From positions 1-64,000 of the forward strand of contig DAOPZY010000003.1 in the NCBI GenBank assembly GCA_035353615.1: a DNA stretch of 64,000 bases. Direction: 5' to 3'. A program made the position numbers and the translations under genes. This DNA comes from CAXXOK01 sp035353615 (GTDB lineage: Bacteria; Bacillota; Clostridia; Christensenellales; Aristaeellaceae). Shown in pieces: positions 9,280 through 17,466 of this stretch (within the stretch, counting starts at the first letter, position 1; the number at the start of each line of letters is the position of its first letter). The notes below the pieces were generated by a model, which was given only the letters and a program-made list of their open reading frames with translations, had not been told where the DNA came from and made no database searches.

Positions 9280-10053
9280 ATGGAAAGAGTGAATCAACCG
9301 TTACGGGTGCGCTGGAAACAGCATCTGGGCGCAAGAGCCGATCAACAGGACGCGTGCGCCGCGTCCTCCGCGGAGGTATATGAACGCAAGGGGCTGCTCG
9401 CGGTACTGTCCGACGGGATGGGCGGCCTGAACCGCGGAGCCGTTTACAGCAAGGTTGCCACCGAGACGATGGTTTCGCGTTTCCGCAGCGAACCGCCGCA
9501 GGCGGACCCCTGCACCGAGCTGCTGGGCCTGTTTATGGCGGCGCAGGCGGAGGCCCTGCGGATACACCGGGAAGATAACGAGGGCGGCGCCACGGTGGTG
9601 GCGGTGCTCATGCGCAACGGCCGCTGCTCCTTCCTTTCCTGTGGGGACAGCCGCATATACCTGCTGCGCGGGGGCGGGCTGATCCAGTTAAACCGCGAGC
9701 ATACGCTGGGCGCGGTGTTGGACGAACGGGCCGCGTTTGGTTACCTGCCCGAGGAAGAAGCCCTCTACAACACCCGGCGCGCCGCGCTGACCAACCATCT
9801 GGGCATGGCGCAGCTCAAGGCGGTAGACCGCAACCTCACCCCGTTTGTTTTGCTGCCGGGCGACCGAATCGCCCTGATGAGCGACGGCATCACCAACACC
9901 CTGAAGGATGACGTCCTCTGCCGGCTATTGCAAGGCCCGTTTGATACGGCGCCCGATCAGGTGATCGATCAGGTGATTGCCGCCGCGCACCCCAAACAGG
10001 ATAATGCCAGCCTGCTGTTGGTGGGCAATGAAACCCAGAAAACAAGGATGTGA
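9280..10053 (+). CDS. PP2C-family protein phosphatase (soluble)
   Basis: A 257-residue metal-dependent Ser/Thr phosphatase expected to reverse the kinases nearby. PP2C motifs are complete: DQQDA (21-25), SDGMGG (44-49), GDSRIYLLR (122-130), SDG (201-203) and DNAS (241-244), supplying the metal-binding aspartates. No signal or membrane segment, so cytoplasmic. The start is ATG 9280 behind GAGAGGTGG. First gene of a six-gene operon; its stop overlaps the next gene's region by a few bases, which implies coupled translation. Confidence 0.92.
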   Translation: MERVNQPLRVRWKQHLGARADQQDACAASSAEVYERKGLLAVLSDGMGGLNRGAVYSKVATETMVSRFRSEPPQADPCTELLGLFMAAQAEALRIHREDNEGGATVVAVLMRNGRCSFLSCGDSRIYLLRGGGLIQLNREHTLGAVLDERAAFGYLPEEEALYNTRRAALTNHLGMAQLKAVDRNLTPFVLLPGDRIALMSDGITNTLKDDVLCRLLQGPFDTAPDQVIDQVIAAAHPKQDNASLLLVGNETQKTRM

Positions 10054-10058
10054 CAAAC

Positions 10059-11369
10059 GTGGCTAATACAGCCCTAACGCAAAAAGCCATCAGTGGCACG
10101 CCGATCGTCACCGTGATGCCCGCGGTTACGTTGCAAAAGCCTACGCCTACGCGCGTGCCAACCCAATCGCCGGCGGCGACGGCAACGCCCGCGTTTTCGG
10201 AGCCTGCCGCGTTGCCCTACACCGCCGCGCCAGCGCAACCGACCGGCACGCCGGCGCTGGGAGGGCAGGTATTGCAACCCACTGAAATGGTGGAACCCAC
10301 CGCGACGCCGGTGCTCACAGTAACGCCGGTAGCCACGGAAACGCCGGTACCCACGGCGACCCCTACGGCGTTTGCGACGGCCACGGTCATCCCTGCCGAG
10401 CCGCCTGTGAATCCGCCGCGCGGCCCATCACTGCTTTGGCTGATAATACCCGCGCTGTTGCTGGTGTTGGCGGCGGGTGCGGTGCTGCTGTTGAAACGGA
10501 GCCGTGCGGCCAAGCCCACGGAACGCGGCATGGAAAGCAGGCGCGGCCTTGCGTCAACGGAACCCGCGATGGACGAGGATTTGGCTCAAACCGAGCCGAT
10601 TTTGGAATCGAGCGCCATTCAGATTGGCACGGCCCAGCACATCGGCACCCGCGAGGAGCAGGAGGACGCGCTGTGCTACTCCGAATACCGCGACCCCGCG
10701 CTGGTGGCCGGCAGAGGCGTGCTGGCGGCGGTGGCGGACGGCGTGGGCGGCATGAGCGACGGTCAATTGGCCAGCACCACGGCCGCGCGCGGGTTGCTTG
10801 GCGGCTTTACCCGGATGGATGCGGCGGAGGACCCCGCCCAGAGGTTGCTCAAGCTGGTCATTGGGGCGCACCGTGATGTGCTCGCGTTAAACCAGTCCAA
10901 AAGCGAGCCTTGCGGCTCCACGCTGGTGGCCGCGCTGGTGGTGGGCAAGATGCTTTACTTTGCCTCGGTTGGCGATAGCCGGATTCTGCTGTACCGCGCC
11001 GGCGGGCTTTTGCAGCTGAACCGCGAACAGGTGCTGGGCGCGGAGGCGGATGTGCAGGCGGCCCTCGGGCAACGCCCGGCGGAGGAACTGTCGGAACGCC
11101 GGCGCAAGGCGATTACCGGTTTCCTTGGCAAGGAAGGGCTCAAACTGATGGACCGCAACGTTCGCCCCATTCCGCTGGTGGCAGGCGACCGCGTGCTGCT
11201 GCTGAGCGACGGGGTGTTTGGAACGCTGAGCGAGGCGGAAATCATCAATGCGCAACGGCTGGAACCTGCGGCCGCGGCCAATGAGATTGTGCGCCGGGTC
11301 GAGAGCCATCAGCGCGCCCATCAGGATAACGCGACTGTAGTGATTGTAGCCTACAACGGAGGAGAATGA
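10059..11369 (+). CDS. Membrane-anchored PP2C phosphatase with Thr/Pro-rich outside segment
   Basis: About 436 residues from GTG 10059 (AAGGA ten bases upstream; GTG 10050 is an alternative adding three residues). Order: about 120 residues dominated by TPTATP-like repeats, one membrane helix at about 124-145, a linker with two TEP motifs (Thr167, Thr178), and a PP2C domain from about 185 with REEQEDA, VADGVGG, GDSRILLYR, LSDGVFG and QDNATVV. Topology puts the repeat arm outside and the phosphatase inside. The TEP linker matches one in the VWA/FHA protein of this operon and may be a phospho-docking site for FHA domains. Confidence 0.88.
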   Translation: MANTALTQKAISGTPIVTVMPAVTLQKPTPTRVPTQSPAATATPAFSEPAALPYTAAPAQPTGTPALGGQVLQPTEMVEPTATPVLTVTPVATETPVPTATPTAFATATVIPAEPPVNPPRGPSLLWLIIPALLLVLAAGAVLLLKRSRAAKPTERGMESRRGLASTEPAMDEDLAQTEPILESSAIQIGTAQHIGTREEQEDALCYSEYRDPALVAGRGVLAAVADGVGGMSDGQLASTTAARGLLGGFTRMDAAEDPAQRLLKLVIGAHRDVLALNQSKSEPCGSTLVAALVVGKMLYFASVGDSRILLYRAGGLLQLNREQVLGAEADVQAALGQRPAEELSERRRKAITGFLGKEGLKLMDRNVRPIPLVAGDRVLLLSDGVFGTLSEAEIINAQRLEPAAAANEIVRRVESHQRAHQDNATVVIVAYNGGE

Positions 11370-11371
11370 AA

Positions 11372-12589
11372 ATGAGAATGAAAAAAAGAATGCTGGCCTT
11401 CGCTCTGGCACTGATCCTTCTGCTTGGCACGGCGAGCGCGCTGGCGGCAACCGGGTACCAGATCGCCTCCAAAAGCGTTGTCCGCGTGGTCACCTACCAT
11501 TACTATGGCGATGAGCTTGTGCAATACTCGCTGGGCAGCGCCTTCGCGGTCGGCAAGGGCAACGGCCCCGTATCCTACTTTGTGACTAACCGCCATGTGG
11601 TGGATCCCTACATCGTGGTTACCGATCCGGACACCGGCAAAGCCGTCGCCGTGAAAACCGACGTCAGCTATGAGATCATTCTGGACGGCATCAATACCGC
11701 GCAGCCGGCGAATCTGGTGTTCATGAATGACGAGGATAAGCCCGATTTGGCCGTGCTGTGCCTCAACACCCCCACCGCAGAGCGGCAGCCGTGCTCCCTT
11801 CGCGCCTTTGATAACCTTGAAATTGGCAGCAAGGTATACACGATCGGCTTCCCCGATTCGGCGGATGCCATCAAGACCAAGGCCGCGTACAGCCAGCTCA
11901 GTTCCAAGATCAGCGACCTGACCCTGAACGACGGCATTGTTGGGCGCGTGATTCCGGGGCCGCAAAGCGAGGATGGCGGCGAGATTATCCAGACAAACGC
12001 GTCCATTCACGGAGGCAACTCCGGCGGCCCGCTGGTGGATGAGCAGGGCAACGTGCTGGGCGTGAACACTTACGGCTCCACGGAGGACCCCAACAAGGCG
12101 TTTGCCGTTTCCTCCAACGAAGTGATCCGTGTACTGGAGGATGAGCGCATTCCCTTCCAAACCAGCGGCAGTGGCATCAGCCTGTGGCTGATGATCGTGC
12201 TGGCGCTGGTGGCGGCGATCGCGGCGGTCGGCGTCATGGTATGGCGGCAGATGCGCGGCGGTAAAACCGCGCAGAAGGCTCCGGGGAAATCGGCGGGTCG
12301 CGTGCTGGTTTCAGCGGACGGTAAACGCTACCCGCTGGGGCATAAGCTCTCCATCGGGCGGGACCCGAAACGCTGCAAGCTGGCGCTGCCCAAGGAAACC
12401 CCGGGCGTAAGCGCGCTGCACTGTACCCTGCGCTTTGACGGTACCCGCGTGACCGTAACCGATGAAAACTCCACCTACGGCACCTATATTGACGATGTGA
12501 AGCTGACCGGCGGCAAGCCGACCGTGATGCACCGCGGGCAAACGCTTTATCTGGGCAATAAGCATAACGCATACACCCTGCACTCGTAG
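11372..12589 (+). CDS. Extracytoplasmic trypsin/HtrA-like protease joined to a cytoplasmic FHA domain
   Basis: About 405 residues. ATG 11372 is preferred over 11366 because AGGAG then lies seven bases upstream. Signal/anchor at about 7-27; serine protease domain about 30-260 with the triad visible as His75 (TNRHVV), Asp125 (PDLAVL) and Ser217 (GGNSGGP); membrane helix at about 271-291; FHA domain about 310-405 with GRD at 329-331, SALH at 347-350 and STYGTYI. No PDZ domain is seen. Protease outside, phosphothreonine reader inside: cytoplasmic phosphorylation could position or gate an envelope protease. Overlaps the phosphatase gene end. Confidence 0.88.
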   Translation: MRMKKRMLAFALALILLLGTASALAATGYQIASKSVVRVVTYHYYGDELVQYSLGSAFAVGKGNGPVSYFVTNRHVVDPYIVVTDPDTGKAVAVKTDVSYEIILDGINTAQPANLVFMNDEDKPDLAVLCLNTPTAERQPCSLRAFDNLEIGSKVYTIGFPDSADAIKTKAAYSQLSSKISDLTLNDGIVGRVIPGPQSEDGGEIIQTNASIHGGNSGGPLVDEQGNVLGVNTYGSTEDPNKAFAVSSNEVIRVLEDERIPFQTSGSGISLWLMIVLALVAAIAAVGVMVWRQMRGGKTAQKAPGKSAGRVLVSADGKRYPLGHKLSIGRDPKRCKLALPKETPGVSALHCTLRFDGTRVTVTDENSTYGTYIDDVKLTGGKPTVMHRGQTLYLGNKHNAYTLHS

Positions 12590-12615
12590 CCCTTTGCATG
12601 AAAGGAGTTTGGCAT

Positions 12616-13182
12616 ATGAAAAACGGAATGAACGAAAACCAGACGGCATTTACGGACTTCACCGAGGATTACGGCCCGACGGAATCGCTGGTGGATACTT
12701 CCTCGGTGGGGGAAACCCAACGCGGCGATATCCCGGATGACGATGTGGGCGCCACAGAGATTGTGCGTGACGCACACGGCGAAACGGAAGTGGATTGGAT
12801 GCCGGCCGCTCAGAACAGCAAAAGTCAGGTGATCCCTGTGGTCGGTTGGCTGATCTGCACTGGCGGGGTAAACCGCGGCATGGATTACCGGCTGCATGCC
12901 AGCTATAACCAGATCGGCCGCGGCAACGGGCTGGATGTAATGATTACCGGCGATAATAAAATCAGCGAAAAGCCCATGGGCTGGATCGCCTACGATCCGC
13001 TGAGCCATACTTTCGCCATTGGGGCGAACGCGGGCGTCACCAATTTTTTCTACCTGAATGATAAGCCCCTGTTTGCCAACCAGATGTCCATGCTGAATGC
13101 GCATGACAAGGTTCGCATGGGGGATACGACGCTGCTGTTCCAGCCCCTGTGCGGTGACGATTTCTCATGGGAGGAGAAGTAA
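12616..13182 (+). CDS. Small GarA/OdhI-like FHA protein
   Basis: 188 residues from ATG 12616 (AAAGGAG upstream; an earlier ATG at 12598 lacks one). An acidic N-terminal region with GATEIV (Thr47) and GETEVDW (Thr57) precedes an FHA-like domain at about 72-180 with IGRGNG (100-105). The usual SxxH of FHA domains is replaced by ISEKPMGW, so canonical binding is doubtful. In actinobacterial GarA/OdhI a phosphorylated N-terminal Thr is bound by the protein's own FHA domain; the layout here is similar and suggests a soluble kinase substrate. That function is inference. Confidence 0.78.
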   Translation: MKNGMNENQTAFTDFTEDYGPTESLVDTSSVGETQRGDIPDDDVGATEIVRDAHGETEVDWMPAAQNSKSQVIPVVGWLICTGGVNRGMDYRLHASYNQIGRGNGLDVMITGDNKISEKPMGWIAYDPLSHTFAIGANAGVTNFFYLNDKPLFANQMSMLNAHDKVRMGDTTLLFQPLCGDDFSWEEK

Positions 13183-13188
13183 ACGCTC

Positions 13189-15063
13189 ATGGCGCAAGAC
13201 CTGTGTTACTATTGCATGACGCCCACCCTGGCGGGAGGGCGCTGCACGGCCTGCGGCCGCCCGGCAGTCGCCGCGGGCAAGGATACGGATATTCTCCCGC
13301 CCGGCACGTCGCTGCTCAACGGGCGCATCATCCTTGGCAACAAGCTGGGGCGGGGCGGTTTTGGCATCACCTATGTAGGGCTGGACACCAAAACCGGCAA
13401 ACGTGTGGCAGTTAAGGAATTTATGCCCCGTTACCTTGCGAGCCGCAGCCAGAAGAGCCTGTTTGTGGAGGATGAAAAGCGGGAAACCTACGAGCGGGTG
13501 TTGCGCAGCTTTCATAAGGAGGCAAACACCATCCACCTGCTGGATTCCCACCCCAACATTGTGCGCGTGCTGCTGCTGTTTGACGAAAACGATACGGCGT
13601 ATTACACCATGGAGATGCTCCATGGGCTGGACCTGCATAAATACCTGCTGGCGCTGGGCCGCCCGCTCAGCCCCGAGGAAGCGTATGTGCTGCTGGAGCC
13701 GATCATGCAGGCGCTGAGTTTTGTGCACCAGAAGGGCGTGCTGCACCGGGACATCAGCCCGGACAACATCCTGCTTTGTACGGAAACGGCGCAGGAGAAG
13801 CCGCCCGAGCCGGGCGCGATTCAGCATGTGAAGCTGATCGATTTCGGCGCGGCGCACGTGGCGGTGGAATCCTTTACCCAAAGCTACCCGGAGGTGCGAA
13901 AAAACGGGTACTCCCCGCTGGAGCAAAACTGGGATGGCGACAAGCAAGGCCCGTGGACGGATGAATATGCGTTCGCGGCCACTTTCTATACCGCCCTGAC
14001 CGGCAAAAGCCCAACCCCCGCGCGCGACCGCACCCTGGAGCAGGATCCGCTGCTGCCGCCCTCCGCGTTTGTGCCCCGCATCCCCAAAGCGGTGGATCAG
14101 GTGATCCTCAGCGGCATGACGTTGCGCCCCAAGGACCGGTATCAGGATATCGACACCCTCCGGCGCGAGCTGTATAAAGCGATTTACCACAAATCAATCC
14201 CCGAACCTAAGCCCATACCCGACCCTGATCCTGATCCTGATCCCCATTCCAAGAAGGATACGCTGCTTACGCCGGAGGCGAAAAACGCCGCCAGATCGCT
14301 GGCCATGCGCCGGTTGCTGGCTCTATTGCTGGACGTGCTGGTTTTCTGCGGCCTTCCGTCGATTCTGCTGAGCGGTTCCGGCCTGCTTTTGGGATGGCTG
14401 CTGATGCTGATTATCAACTCCGGGCTGGTGTTTTCCTACCCCTTTGCAACGCTGGGGGAGCGCTTTTTGAAGCTGAGTGTGCGCAGCGAAACGCCCGGCG
14501 GCGTTACCATTGCCCAGAGCCTGATCCGCAATCTAGTGCGCGGCATCGTCCCCCTGTCGCTTATGGAAAACATCGTGATGTTCTTTGGCCGGTATCAGCC
14601 GGCGGAGGATCGGTGGTCCCATACGGCGGTGGTGGATGCGCTGGCCGCGGGGCAACCGGGAGAAGGCATGGAATCACAGCCTTCGATGGCTTCGCAGGTT
14701 TCCAAGGTTTCAGAGGTTTCTCAGGCGGCGCAACCGTCCCCTTCCAAGCCGAAAGGCCGGTTAACGCTGGTTTGCGTGGCTGGCAGTATGAAGGATCAGC
14801 GGCTGGAATACCGGGAACCGATGCTGCTGGGCCGGGACCCGAAACGCGCGAACATCCTGATCCCTGCGGAGGATCGGCAAGCCAGCGGCCTGCACGCCAG
14901 CATCCGGCAAAACGGCGGCGCATACCTGCTCAAAGATGAGCATTCCAGCAACGGAACCCGGCTCAACGGCACGCGCATCAACGCGGACGGCGACGCGGTC
15001 GCCCTGCGGGACGGCGACTCGATTGAGATTGGCGCCGAAAAATTCATGGTTTCGAAATTGTAG
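13189..15063 (+). CDS. Ser/Thr kinase with RDD membrane domain and C-terminal FHA domain
   Basis: 624 residues, start ATG 13189 behind GAGGAG. Zinc ribbon 6-22 (CYYC...CTAC); kinase about 48-330 with LGRGGFGI, Lys76, HRDISPDN at 186-193 and DFG at 218-220; an Asp-Pro repeat linker (about 344-352); an RDD-type membrane region about 365-480 with helices near 374-391 and 396-416 and the motif TLGERFLKL; a Ser/Gln/Val-rich linker; FHA domain 523-624 with GRD (548-550), SGLH (566-569) and SSNGT (586-590). Unlike the two other kinases it has no large outside domain. Kinase and reader in one chain suggests binding to its own phosphorylated partners. Confidence 0.92.
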   Translation: MAQDLCYYCMTPTLAGGRCTACGRPAVAAGKDTDILPPGTSLLNGRIILGNKLGRGGFGITYVGLDTKTGKRVAVKEFMPRYLASRSQKSLFVEDEKRETYERVLRSFHKEANTIHLLDSHPNIVRVLLLFDENDTAYYTMEMLHGLDLHKYLLALGRPLSPEEAYVLLEPIMQALSFVHQKGVLHRDISPDNILLCTETAQEKPPEPGAIQHVKLIDFGAAHVAVESFTQSYPEVRKNGYSPLEQNWDGDKQGPWTDEYAFAATFYTALTGKSPTPARDRTLEQDPLLPPSAFVPRIPKAVDQVILSGMTLRPKDRYQDIDTLRRELYKAIYHKSIPEPKPIPDPDPDPDPHSKKDTLLTPEAKNAARSLAMRRLLALLLDVLVFCGLPSILLSGSGLLLGWLLMLIINSGLVFSYPFATLGERFLKLSVRSETPGGVTIAQSLIRNLVRGIVPLSLMENIVMFFGRYQPAEDRWSHTAVVDALAAGQPGEGMESQPSMASQVSKVSEVSQAAQPSPSKPKGRLTLVCVAGSMKDQRLEYREPMLLGRDPKRANILIPAEDRQASGLHASIRQNGGAYLLKDEHSSNGTRLNGTRINADGDAVALRDGDSIEIGAEKFMVSKL

Positions 15064-15083
15064 GAAATGCAGGAGGTAAGATT

Positions 15084-16676
15084 ATGAAACGCATTCAACG
15101 GTTCGCTCTGCTCGCGCTTGCGCTGATCGTTTGCCTGGGTTCCCAGGCGATCGCGGATACCGCGCAGCCGCTTCAGATTCAAAGCGCATTCAGCGGGGAG
15201 GCCGGCTCCCTGAATACCACGGTTTTTACCAGCGTGGAAGGGAACCTGCAACCGTCCAACTTTGCGATGAGCCTTGACGGCGCCGATGTGCAGATCACCT
15301 CGGTCAGTTCCTACAACCGCAGCGAGCTGGGCACGACGTACCTGTTCCTGCTGGATACCCCGCGGGCGATGAAATCCGCTTCGTTTTCTCTGCTCAAGGA
15401 TACCGTGACCCTGCTGATTAACCAACTGGGGGATGCGGATAACGCGGCGATCCTGCTGACGGGCGGGGATACCGCCAACCTTGCGCTGACCGGCGGCAAG
15501 GATCTGCTCAAGCAGGCCCTGAACGGCGTGGAGAAAAGCACGGCGACGGACACGCTGAACGTGAGCATCGCAAACGCCCTGACCTACCTGCAAACCGCCG
15601 TGGATGTGAAACCGCGCGCATGCCTGGTGGTGCTTTCCACCGGCGAAACCCGCGATGAAACCGGCATGACTCAGCAGGAATTGCAGCAACTGGTTGCCAA
15701 ACAGCCCTTTACGCTGTATACCTACGCCTTTGTTACCGACGAAACCGATAATCGCCGCGTAACGCAGGCCAATCAATTCGGCAGCCTGGCCCGCGCGAGC
15801 GTGGGCGGCGCGGATACCCTCGTCACCGGTAAAACGACGGCGGAAACCCTTGCCGCTGTGGTTACCGATAACGAGAAGCGCTTCCTGCTGCTGCAAGCCG
15901 ACGTAACCAGCGCGATCACCCAGACGGCCGCCGGCACGCTGTACCTGTCGCTCACGGACGCGAAACGCGTGCTCAAGGACGAGGCGACTCTCACGCCCGC
16001 TGTGATTGCCGACATTGCCGCCAAGGTTGCCGCGCTTGCCACCGCGACGCCGGAGCCGACCGAACCCACCTCCCCGGAAACCACAGGAGGTGGTGGGCAA
16101 CCCACAGACAAACCGTCGGACATACTGGTTTTCCCGGACGATTATATTCTGTACATCCTGATCGGGCTTGGCGTTGTGTTGCTGGCGCTTGTGGTTGCGC
16201 TGATCGTGGTAAGCCGTCGGCGCAAGCGCGGCGCGGTGATGGACGACGGCCCTTCCTCTGAGCTGAACGAAACGGTGCCCGAAGCGGCGCAGGGCGGCCA
16301 TAAAACCCAGATTTCCGAGGATGACCTGCACACGGAGCCGGTGATGGAGCGGAACGCGCTCAGCGCGCGACTGCGCGTAACCCTGACCCAGGTAGGCACC
16401 AATCAGGATCAGGCATTCTCGGCGGATATGATGGAATCGCTTGTGGTGGGGCGTTCCTCCCGCGAGGCCCGGCTGGTGATCACCAGCGACCCGACCATTT
16501 CCGCCACGCACGCCAAGCTCACCTATGACGGAAGCGCGTTGCGCATTGAGGATTTGAAGTCCTCCAACGGCACGAAGATCAACGGGGTCAAAATCATGAT
16601 GCCCACGGTGCTGCATGCCGGCGATGTGTTAACGCTTGGCAGAACCAGCCTGCGTGTGAGCTGGCAGAAAATTTAA
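15084..16676 (+). CDS. VWA-like outside domain, membrane helix and cytoplasmic FHA domain
   Basis: 530 residues. Signal peptide about 1-24; a VWA-like region about 35-260 (YLFLLDTPRAMKSASF, then AILLTGGD and RACLVVLSTGE), in which the metal-site DxSxS reads DTPRA, so metal binding is probably lost; a Pro/Thr linker; membrane helix about 353-375; a linker with ELNETVPE and DDLHTEPVME (Thr417); FHA domain about 425-530 with VVGRSSR, SATHAKL and SSNGTKING. Last gene of the operon, followed by a terminator. The domain order suggests an adhesion- or scaffold-like outside part tied to phospho-reading inside. Confidence 0.85.
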   Translation: MKRIQRFALLALALIVCLGSQAIADTAQPLQIQSAFSGEAGSLNTTVFTSVEGNLQPSNFAMSLDGADVQITSVSSYNRSELGTTYLFLLDTPRAMKSASFSLLKDTVTLLINQLGDADNAAILLTGGDTANLALTGGKDLLKQALNGVEKSTATDTLNVSIANALTYLQTAVDVKPRACLVVLSTGETRDETGMTQQELQQLVAKQPFTLYTYAFVTDETDNRRVTQANQFGSLARASVGGADTLVTGKTTAETLAAVVTDNEKRFLLLQADVTSAITQTAAGTLYLSLTDAKRVLKDEATLTPAVIADIAAKVAALATATPEPTEPTSPETTGGGGQPTDKPSDILVFPDDYILYILIGLGVVLLALVVALIVVSRRRKRGAVMDDGPSSELNETVPEAAQGGHKTQISEDDLHTEPVMERNALSARLRVTLTQVGTNQDQAFSADMMESLVVGRSSREARLVITSDPTISATHAKLTYDGSALRIEDLKSSNGTKINGVKIMMPTVLHAGDVLTLGRTSLRVSWQKI

Positions 16677-16703
16677 GCCGGGCGGGGGATCATCCTGAGC
16701 TGA

Positions 16704-16735
16704 GGGAGGTCGGCGCGACATGTCGCCGGCCTCCC
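16704..16735 (+). terminator. Terminator hairpin of the signalling operon
   Basis: GGGAGGTCGGCG pairs with CGCCGGCCTCCC (one G-U) around an 8-base loop, 28 bp after the last stop codon. The following GCTCTGTTTCC is only weakly T-rich. Confidence 0.6.
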
Positions 16736-16746
16736 GCTCTGTTTCC

Positions 16747-17411
16747 CCCTCGCCGCAGCGAAACCGGGTCAAGGGATGAAGTCCCTTGTCAGGTTCCAAG
16801 TGTGAAACCCTTGGCCGGGGCTGGGGCGGAACCCCAAAGCCTGCGCCGCTGCGTTTGCTAAAGAAGCGAGCGAACAGCCCGCAGGGTTATGAGGCGAGCG
16901 GCATGGCACTTTATTCCGCATATACTGCAAGAAGGCCATCCCTAAAATAGGGATAACCCTCAGATTGCTGAAAAACCCTCGCCGCAGCGAAACCGGGTCA
17001 AGGGATGAAGTCCCTTGTCAGGTTCCAAGGGTGAAACCCTTGGTCGGGGTAGGGGTGGAACCACAAAGCCTGCGCCGCGGCGTTTGCTAAAGAAGCGAGC
17101 GAACAGCCCGCAGGGCTGTGAGGCGAGCGGTATGAGCTTACGCAGCAAAGAAGGCCATCCCCGAAACAGGGATGGCCCTCAGACTGCTGAACAACCCTCG
17201 CCGCAGCGAAACCGGGTCAAGGGATGAAATCCCTTGTCAGGTTCCAAGGGTGAAACCCTTGGCCGGGGCTGGGGTGGAACCCCAAAGCCTGCGCCGGTGC
17301 GTTTGCTAAAGAAGCGAGCGAACAGCCCGCAGGGTTATGAGGCGAGCGGCATGGCACTTTATTCCGCATACGCAGCAAGAAGGCCATCCCTGTTTTGGGG
17401 ATGGCCTTTTT
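16747..17411 (+). repeat. Three tandem copies of a roughly 220-bp repeat
   Basis: Copies start at 16747, 16976 and 17195 (229 and 219 bp apart), each opening with CCCTCGCCGCAGCGAAACC. Each holds two small hairpins (CAAGGGA-TGAAG-TCCCTTG and a CCAAGGGT...ACCCTTGG type), a conserved stretch around GCGTTTGCTAAAGAAGCGAG, and a third hairpin GAAGGCCATCCC...GGGAT. The copies differ mostly by point changes; the last ends in a true terminator. Short frames read through each copy (RLLKKRANSPQG) but lack a start with an RBS. With 16677-16746 this fills the 790-bp gap before mscL. Confidence 0.85.
17380..17411 (+). terminator. Rho-independent terminator
   Basis: AAGGCCATCCC (17380-17390) pairs perfectly with GGGATGGCCTT (17398-17408) over a 7-base loop, followed by TTTTT. 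The A-rich left flank could also serve the convergent mscL transcript. Confidence 0.85.
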
Positions 17412-17466
17412 GCTTGTGTTTCATTGAGCCTCTGGCACTTTTTCGGCCTCTGCAAAGCGGAAACGC

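Noticed and set aside
14796..16616. 606-codon open frame on the minus strand across the kinase-FHA and VWA-FHA genes
   Set aside because: It is antisense to two genes with clear domains and has Arg/His/Gly-rich shadow composition; GC-rich codon bias creates it.
726..16676. Phage-defence island built on kinases
   Set aside because: No nuclease, toxin, helicase, integrase or other defence effector is present; the membrane and protease domains point to envelope signalling.
16747..17411. Small proteins with SGSKGETLGRG and RLLKKRANSPQG in each tandem unit
   Set aside because: Frames persist because the units are near copies, but none has an RBS-supported start; hairpins explain the conservation better.
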